NCBI RefSeq assembly: GCF_016031625.1
Contig: NZ_JACCHP010000035.1
Location: 24,839-88,838 of the forward strand
DNA length: 64,000 bases
Source of the DNA: Bradyrhizobium agreste
GTDB lineage: Bacteria; Pseudomonadota; Alphaproteobacteria; Rhizobiales; Xanthobacteraceae
Reading direction: 5' to 3'
This document shows, one piece after another, positions 59,235-64,000 of this stretch (position 1 is the stretch's first letter; every line of letters starts with the position of its first letter). The position numbers and the translations under genes are program-made. Below the pieces are notes generated by a model. It did not search any database. It saw nothing but the letters and a program-made list of their open reading frames with translations, and was not told the DNA's origin.

Positions 59235-59957
59235 ATGCGCGAAATCGTCCTCGACACCGAAACCACCGGCCTCGATCCGCTGCGCGGCGATCGGTTGGTT
59301 GAGATCGGCTGCGTCGAGATCTTCAACCGCATGCCGACCGGACAGACCTATCACGTCTACATCAACCCCGAGCGGGACATGCCGGCGGAAGCGTTTGCAG
59401 TGCACGGATTGTCGTCGGAATTCCTGGCGACCAAGCCGCTGTTCCACGAGGTCGCCGACGACTTTCTCGCGTTCATCGGCGACGCCCCGCTGGTGATCCA
59501 CAACGCCTCGTTCGACATCGGCTTCATCAACGCCGAGCTCGACCGCATCAAGCGCGCTGCGATCCCGCGCGAGCGCCTGGTCGATACGCTGCTGCTGGCG
59601 CGCCGCAAGCACCCCGGCGTGTCCAACCGGCTGGACGATCTCTGCTCGCGCTATGCGATCGACAATTCACACCGCACCAAGCACGGCGCGCTGCTGGACG
59701 CCGAGCTGCTCGCCGAAGTCTATGTCGATCTGGTCGGAGCGCGGCAGTCGCAGCTGCTGCTGGCCTCGGACACCGAGGAGATCAGGGTCAGTAGCGCCGG
59801 CGATGCGCCGCGGCGGCAGCGTCCGGTGCCGCTCGCGCAGCGGATTTCCGAAGCCGAGCGCGAGGCCCATCGGGCCTTCATCGCAACGCTGGGCGACAAG
59901 GCGATCTGGAACGAGTACCTGCCCGCTCCAGCCGCGCTGGCGGCGGCTCAGGCCTGA
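59235..59957 (+). CDS. dnaQ: DNA polymerase III epsilon subunit
   Basis: 240 residues. Exonuclease motifs are IVLDTETTGLDPLRGD (motif I), VIHNASFDIGFINAEL (motif II, with His/Asp) and HGALLDAELLAEVY (motif III). The C-terminal tail binds the polymerase subunit. It is the proofreading 3'-5' exonuclease. The stop overlaps the end of secB by 10 bases tail to tail. It follows coaE by 29 bases. Confidence 0.96.
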   Translation: MREIVLDTETTGLDPLRGDRLVEIGCVEIFNRMPTGQTYHVYINPERDMPAEAFAVHGLSSEFLATKPLFHEVADDFLAFIGDAPLVIHNASFDIGFINAELDRIKRAAIPRERLVDTLLLARRKHPGVSNRLDDLCSRYAIDNSHRTKHGALLDAELLAEVYVDLVGARQSQLLLASDTEEIRVSSAGDAPRRQRPVPLAQRISEAEREAHRAFIATLGDKAIWNEYLPAPAALAAAQA

Positions 59958-60433
59958 CCGGCCTGCCCCTGAGCGGCCATTTGCCGCTCCATGTTCTGGC
60001 GGTAGAGACCGACGAAGTCGACCGGGTCCAGCATCAGGGGCGGGAACCCGCCGTCGCGCACCGCGGTCGCGATGATCTCGCGCGCGAACGGGAACAAGAG
60101 CCGCGGGCACTCGATCATGACCAGCGGGTGCAGGTTCTCCTTGGGCACGTTCACGATCCGGAACACGCCGGCATAGGCGAGCTCGAACGAGAACATCACC
60201 TTACCTGCGGTCTCGGCCTTGCCCTCGACCGACAACGTCACCTCGAATTCCTGTTCGCTGAGATTGTTGGCGCTGACGTTGATCTGGATGTTGATCTGCG
60301 GCGGCTGGCTCTGCTGCTGCAGCGAGCTCGGAGCGTTGGGATTTTCGAACGAGAGGTCCTTGGTGTATTGCGCCAGCACGTTGAGCTGGGGAGCCTGAGC
60401 CGCCTCGGGAGGGGTGCCGTTACCGTTGGTCAT
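59948..60433 (-). CDS. secB: Protein-export chaperone SecB
   Basis: 161 residues. The family segments FENPNAPSSLQQQ, FSFELAYAGVFRI and CPRLLFPFAREIIATAVRDGGFPPLML are clear. SecB is a tetrameric chaperone that delivers preproteins to SecA. It is the one minus-strand gene among the rightward genes past the origin. The ATG is at 60433. Confidence 0.97.
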   Translation of the reverse strand: MTNGNGTPPEAAQAPQLNVLAQYTKDLSFENPNAPSSLQQQSQPPQINIQINVSANNLSEQEFEVTLSVEGKAETAGKVMFSFELAYAGVFRIVNVPKENLHPLVMIECPRLLFPFAREIIATAVRDGGFPPLMLDPVDFVGLYRQNMERQMAAQGQAGQA

Positions 60434-60831
60434 GAAAGTGTCTCCTTACCCGATTGGGGCTGAATTTCGCGGCGGTTGGCTAACATAGGGCCGGCTCGTT
60501 CCACAAGGACGAACGGTCCCGGATCGGGAATTCGGGCCGCGCCCGCGCCTTGGACGTTGATCCTGCCTTTTCCGCGAAATTTCGCCTTAAACGTTTGAAG
60601 ATGCGCGATTTCCCGGGCAGGATCGGGTTTCCCCTTAAGCATAAAACGCGCTACACTTGGTGCTGTGCCAAAAGGCGCCATTGGCCGGGCCAGATTTCGT
60701 GCCTACATCCCACGGACCTGACGTGGACCTAAAATGGTGATGTAGACTTGCCGTTTCCGTTGGGAACGGTCTACTGGCCGGATTGATTTTCCCGGCAACG
60801 AGCCCTGAAAAGACCAGAAAGCGAATACGAC
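60434..60831. other. Gap between secB and the TimA gene: no gene seen
   Basis: The 398 bases hold no supported gene. A hyphenated inverted repeat CCGTTTCC/GGAACGG lies at 60751-60769, flanked by GTAGAC and GTCTAC at 60742-60774. These may be regulatory for the TimA gene. Promoters for both divergent genes must be here but none is clear. Confidence 0.5.
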
Positions 60832-61539
60832 GTGGACATCTACACCATCATATTCCTGGCGCTGGCCGTCTTCATCTTCTTGCGGCTGCGTAGCGTGCTG
60901 GGGCAGCGCACGGGCAACGAGCGGCCGCCGTTCGATCGCACCGCCGCCCGCAACGCGCTGGGAGGTGCCCAGGACAACAACGTCGTGACCATGCCGGGCA
61001 AGGTGATCGACCAGGCGCCGCTGGCGCCGACGGCCGAGCCGACCGCGCCGGCCGATCGCTGGAAGGAACTGGCCGAGCCGGGCACCGCGCTGGCGCAGGG
61101 CCTCGATGCCATCGTCGAGAAGGATTCCAGCTTCGACCCGCGCCATTTCCTTTCGGGCGCCCGCGGCGCCTACGAGATGATCGTGCTGGCCTTCGCCAAT
61201 GGCGACCGCCGCGCGCTGCGCGATCTGCTGTCGTCGGACGTCTATGACAGCTTCGACGCCGCGATTAGGGAACGCGAGAAGAACGAGCAGAAGACCGAGA
61301 CGCGTTTCGTGTCGATCGACAAGGCCGAGCTCGTCGGCGCCGAGTTGCGCGATCGCAACGCGCAGCTCACCGTGCGCTTCGTCTCGCAGATGATCTCGGC
61401 CACCCGCGACAAGGCCGGCAACATCGTCGACGGCAGCGCCGACACGGTCGCCGACATCACCGATATCTGGACTTTCGCCCGCGACACCTCCTCTCGCGAT
61501 CCGAACTGGAAGCTGGTTGGCACCGGAAGCGCGAATTAA
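60832..61539 (+). CDS. Tim44/TimA family protein
   Basis: 235 residues from a GTG start. One transmembrane segment at the N-terminus (IIFLALAVFIFLRLRSVLG) precedes a soluble Tim44-like domain (FDPRHFLSGARGAYEMIVLA and ADITDIWTFARDTSSRDPNW), the shared domain of mitochondrial Tim44 and alphaproteobacterial TimA. Its bacterial role is not settled; an envelope or translocation function is likely. It lies between secB and mltA and its 3' end overlaps mltA. Confidence 0.92.
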   Translation: MDIYTIIFLALAVFIFLRLRSVLGQRTGNERPPFDRTAARNALGGAQDNNVVTMPGKVIDQAPLAPTAEPTAPADRWKELAEPGTALAQGLDAIVEKDSSFDPRHFLSGARGAYEMIVLAFANGDRRALRDLLSSDVYDSFDAAIREREKNEQKTETRFVSIDKAELVGAELRDRNAQLTVRFVSQMISATRDKAGNIVDGSADTVADITDIWTFARDTSSRDPNWKLVGTGSAN

Positions 61540-63070
61540 GATCTTTCTGAAGAACGGCGCCACGGCGCTTTGCGCGGGCGCCGTCGTGCTGTCGTCGTTT
61601 TCGCTCGGTGCCGAGGCGGCGCGGCGTCACTATCGCAGCCACCACCATCACCTGCCGCAAGTGCCTGCCGCTCCGCCGCGGCCCTTGCCCTATCCGCAGC
61701 TCTCCCTGCCGTTCGAAATTCCCGGCGCGCAATATCTGCCGCTGGCCTGGGCGGACGTGAAGGGGTGGGGCGACGACAATCATCTCGCGGCGTACAAGAC
61801 CTTCCGCGCCAGCTGCAAACCGATCAATGCGCAGAACGGCGCAGCCGAACCCAAGGGGGAATCAAAGGCGGAACCGAAGGCTTTGGGCACCGCGCTGAGC
61901 GAGCCTTGCCGGGTCGCCAAAACGCTCGATCTCACCGACGACGGCAAAGCGAAAACCTTCTTCGAGGAGAATTTCACGCCGCTGCGGATCTCGCGGCTCG
62001 GCGAGCCCGACGGTTTCGTCACCGGCTATTACGAGCCGGTGCTGGAGGGGTCGCGGACGCAGACCGATGTCTACAACGTGCCGGTCTATCGCCGTCCCTC
62101 GAACCTGTTCGTGCGCGGCTACAAGCAGGATTCGGTCAGCCTGCCCAACAAGGGCCCGGTCTATCGCAAGATCGGTCGCCGCAAGCTGGTGCCCTATTAC
62201 GACCGCGGCGAAATCGAGGACGGCAAGATCGCCGGCCGCGGCCTCGAGATCGCGTGGCTGAAGGATCCGACCGATCTGTTGTTCGCCCAGATCCAGGGCT
62301 CGGCACGGATCAAGTTCGAGGACGGCAGCTCGGTTCGGCTCAATTACGACGCCTATAACGGCTATCCCTACACGGCGGTCGGTCGCATCCTGATCGAACG
62401 CGGCATCATCCCGAAAGAGGAGATGTCGATGCAGAAGATCAGGGAGTGGATGGCGCAGAACCCAGACGGCGCCAAGGAGCTGCGGCGCGCGAACCGTGCC
62501 TACGTCTTCTTCCGCGAGGTCAATCTCTCCGACAAGGACGAGGCGGTGGGCGCGCAAGGCATTCCGCTGACCGCGGGGCGCTCGATCGCGGTCGACAAAT
62601 CGCTGCATGTCTACGGCACGCCGTTCTTCATCGAGGGCGAGCTGCCGATCGAAAACGAACGCGCCAAGACGCCGTTCCGCCGGCTGATGATCGCGCAGGA
62701 TACCGGCTCGGCCATCATCGGTCCTGCGCGGGCCGATCTGTTTTTCGGCGCCGGCGCGGATGCCGGGCGCGTCTCCGGCCGGCTGCGCCACCCCATGCAA
62801 TTCGTGATGCTGGTGCCGAAGAGCCTCGATCCTGCCCCGCGCGCGGCGAAGCTGCCGATCCCGGATCCGAGGCCGTCGGAGAAGATCGCAAAGCTGTTTC
62901 CGCAAACCGATCCGGCAAAGACCGGCACGCCTGTTGCCGCGGCGGCGCAAGGCAAGAACGAAACAGTCGCCGTCGCGGGCCCCGTTCCGCTGCCGGTGCC
63001 GCGTCCGGCGATCGAGCCTGCCCCTGAGCCGCGCCGTTCGGCGAAGAATCGTCCTCATCGGCCGCAATGA
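61517..63070 (+). CDS. mltA: Membrane-bound lytic transglycosylase A
   Basis: 517 residues from TTG at 61517, with a signal sequence (ATALCAGAVVLSSFSLGAEA) and a His-rich segment RRHYRSHHHH. The MltA domain has VTGYYEPVLEGSRTQ and the catalytic Asp in MIAQDTGSAIIGPARADLFF in the 3D domain near residue 400. The C-terminal ~90 residues are Pro/Ala-rich. It cleaves peptidoglycan glycan strands. TTG is chosen because no ATG or GTG before the signal sequence exists in frame; it overlaps the TimA gene by 23 bases. Confidence 0.93.
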   Translation: MAPEARIKIFLKNGATALCAGAVVLSSFSLGAEAARRHYRSHHHHLPQVPAAPPRPLPYPQLSLPFEIPGAQYLPLAWADVKGWGDDNHLAAYKTFRASCKPINAQNGAAEPKGESKAEPKALGTALSEPCRVAKTLDLTDDGKAKTFFEENFTPLRISRLGEPDGFVTGYYEPVLEGSRTQTDVYNVPVYRRPSNLFVRGYKQDSVSLPNKGPVYRKIGRRKLVPYYDRGEIEDGKIAGRGLEIAWLKDPTDLLFAQIQGSARIKFEDGSSVRLNYDAYNGYPYTAVGRILIERGIIPKEEMSMQKIREWMAQNPDGAKELRRANRAYVFFREVNLSDKDEAVGAQGIPLTAGRSIAVDKSLHVYGTPFFIEGELPIENERAKTPFRRLMIAQDTGSAIIGPARADLFFGAGADAGRVSGRLRHPMQFVMLVPKSLDPAPRAAKLPIPDPRPSEKIAKLFPQTDPAKTGTPVAAAAQGKNETVAVAGPVPLPVPRPAIEPAPEPRRSAKNRPHRPQ

Positions 63071-63657
63071 GACGACCGTCCCGTCCGCCCGTGCTGGAGC
63101 CTCGCCCCTCGCCGCGCCGTCGCGCGCTGAGCGAGGACGAGCGCGAGCTGTGGGATCTCGTCGCAAGGCATGTCAAGCCGCTGCGCAAGCAGCGCGCGGG
63201 CAAGGCGCATGCCACCCCGCGCGCCGAGTCGTCGGCCGCGACCCAGGTGACGAGCCCTTCGCCACCGCCAAGGCCGGTTGCCGCTGCAACCGCGCCGCGC
63301 GCCGCCAAGCCGTCGATCCCGCCGCTTGCGCCGCTCGGCAAGCGCGAGCGGACGAAGCTGTCGCGCGGCCGCCGCGAGATCGAGGCGCGGCTCGATCTGC
63401 ACGGCATGACCCAGACGCGCGCCCATCGCGCGCTGGCCCGCTTCCTGCACCGCGCCCATCAGGACGGCCTCACCTTCGTGCTCGTCATCACGGGCAAGGG
63501 ACGCAGCGGCGGCGAAAGCGGCGTGCTCCGCCGCCAGGTGCCGGAATGGCTCAGCCTGCCGGAATTCCGCGCCTTCGTCGTCGGCTTCGAGGAAGCCGCG
63601 ATCGGCCATGGCGGCGAGGGGGCGCTGTATGTGCGGATCAGGCGGGCGCGCGGGTAG
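63067..63657 (+). CDS. Smr domain protein
   Basis: 196 residues. A disordered Pro/Ala-rich N-terminal half is followed by the Smr domain, with the LDLHGMTQTRAHRAL motif near residue 110 and VITGKGRSGGESGVLRRQV near residue 135. The Smr fold is a nuclease of RNA/DNA branches in MutS2 and stand-alone proteins. The ATG at 63067 overlaps the mltA stop in ATGA, so it is translationally coupled with mltA. Confidence 0.93.
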   Translation: MRRPSRPPVLEPRPSPRRRALSEDERELWDLVARHVKPLRKQRAGKAHATPRAESSAATQVTSPSPPPRPVAAATAPRAAKPSIPPLAPLGKRERTKLSRGRREIEARLDLHGMTQTRAHRALARFLHRAHQDGLTFVLVITGKGRSGGESGVLRRQVPEWLSLPEFRAFVVGFEEAAIGHGGEGALYVRIRRARG

Positions 63658-63727
63658 TGGCACGATGCACTGGGCCCGACGTATCCCCGAAGAAGCTGCG
63701 TTCCCTCCCCCTTGTGGGCTACCGGAT

Positions 63728-64000
63728 TCACAGATCACCTCCGGGGATCATTAGCTTTGCACCGCGCTTCATGGCCTGGAACTCGAGCCAGCCCTCGAGC
63801 ATGACGATCGGGCCTGGCTTGCCGTAATAGCCGGTCCATCCGCCGAGGCGCGCGCAGACCCAAGCTGCGCGCGCCAGTGATCCCTTCGGATGGGGATTTT
63901 TCTGTCGCTCCGTCTTGCCTTCAAGTTGAGCGCAACAGGCTTCCAGCAGGGGAACGTCCTCGGGCTCGAATGCATCGCTCAGGGGCCGCAGAGGCCCTGG
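63728..64000 (-). mobile_element. IS4-family (Tn5-like) transposase, C-terminal end, runs off the window
   Basis: The minus strand is open from the window edge to the TGA at 63728, 90 residues without a start. The residues PKGSLARAAWVCARLGGWTG and the following GYYGKPGPIVMLEGWLEF match the C-terminus of IS4/Tn5-type DDE transposases, where the helix with this pattern ends the protein. The insertion lies about 70 bases after the smr gene. The N-terminal part, the DDE residues and the outer inverted repeat are outside the window or not recognisable. Confidence 0.75.

Noticed and set aside
60430..60681. Open frame of 83 codons on the minus strand upstream of secB
   Set aside because: No recognisable family and it overlaps the secB start; more likely leader sequence.

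Overview
The window is a 64 kb chromosomal segment of an alphaproteobacterium of the Rhizobiales, most probably Bradyrhizobium or a close relative. The evidence is high GC content with strong third-position bias (which produces many long antisense open frames), the gene order rho-mnmE-mnmG-rsmG-parA-parB next to hemJ, maf, coaE, dnaQ and secB, tandem glnK-amtB pairs, many MnmG/RsmG/ParAB-associated parS sites, and palindromic intergenic repeats of the kind common in Bradyrhizobium. The species assignment is inference from gene content and remembered synteny, not from a search.

Layout. 0-16 kb: the end of a CysN-CysC sulfate-activation fusion, a DUF1674 gene, rsmB, a heparinase-like gene, purH behind a ZTP riboswitch, an MFS transporter, gamma-glutamyltransferase, a glutathione S-transferase, a DUF2239 gene behind a promoter covered by ACCCGGGTA repeats, a MATE transporter, a 2-hydroxychromene-2-carboxylate isomerase-like gene, panE, a decayed cytochrome c and an epimerase. 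16-26.5 kb: tRNA-Gly(GCC), a thioredoxin-TPR protein, a Lon-substrate-binding-domain protein, an MHYT-GGDEF-EAL protein, a cytochrome b561/PepSY pair, a TetR regulator divergent from a small membrane protein with two operators, Trm112, a UbiH-type hydroxylase, TesB and a GYF_2 membrane protein. 26.5-31 kb: two tandem glnK-amtB units for ammonium transport and nitrogen signalling. 31-43 kb: a CtrA-box-preceded aminotransferase-ftsK-lolA run, xth, a cyclic-nucleotide-binding protein, an OmpR-type regulator divergent from an L,D-transpeptidase, a YggS-type protein and two diguanylate cyclases. 43-48 kb: leuS-lptE-holA.

48-63.7 kb is the part with the clearest large-scale logic. parB, parA, rsmG, mnmG, mnmE, rho and hemJ all run leftward, and the kinase/pyrophosphorylase gene, maf, coaE, dnaQ, TimA, mltA and smr run rightward (secB is the exception). 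They diverge from a 459-bp gene-free gap at 56.66-57.12 kb that holds an AT-rich hyphenated palindrome, four GANTC sites in 49 bp and DnaA-box-like sequences. Five parS-like sites lie 4-6.5 kb to the left of it. I read this as the chromosomal replication origin with its centromere and partition genes; ftsK, with a CtrA-type box upstream, sits 22-24 kb away. The right edge is an IS4/Tn5-type transposase end running off the window.

I found no CRISPR array, prophage or recognisable defence system. The most novel-looking item is the DUF2239 gene: its protein has a region that looks like a ribbon-helix-helix DNA-binding fold, and its sigma70-type promoter is overlapped by two ACCCGGGTA palindromes, which suggests an undescribed autoregulator.
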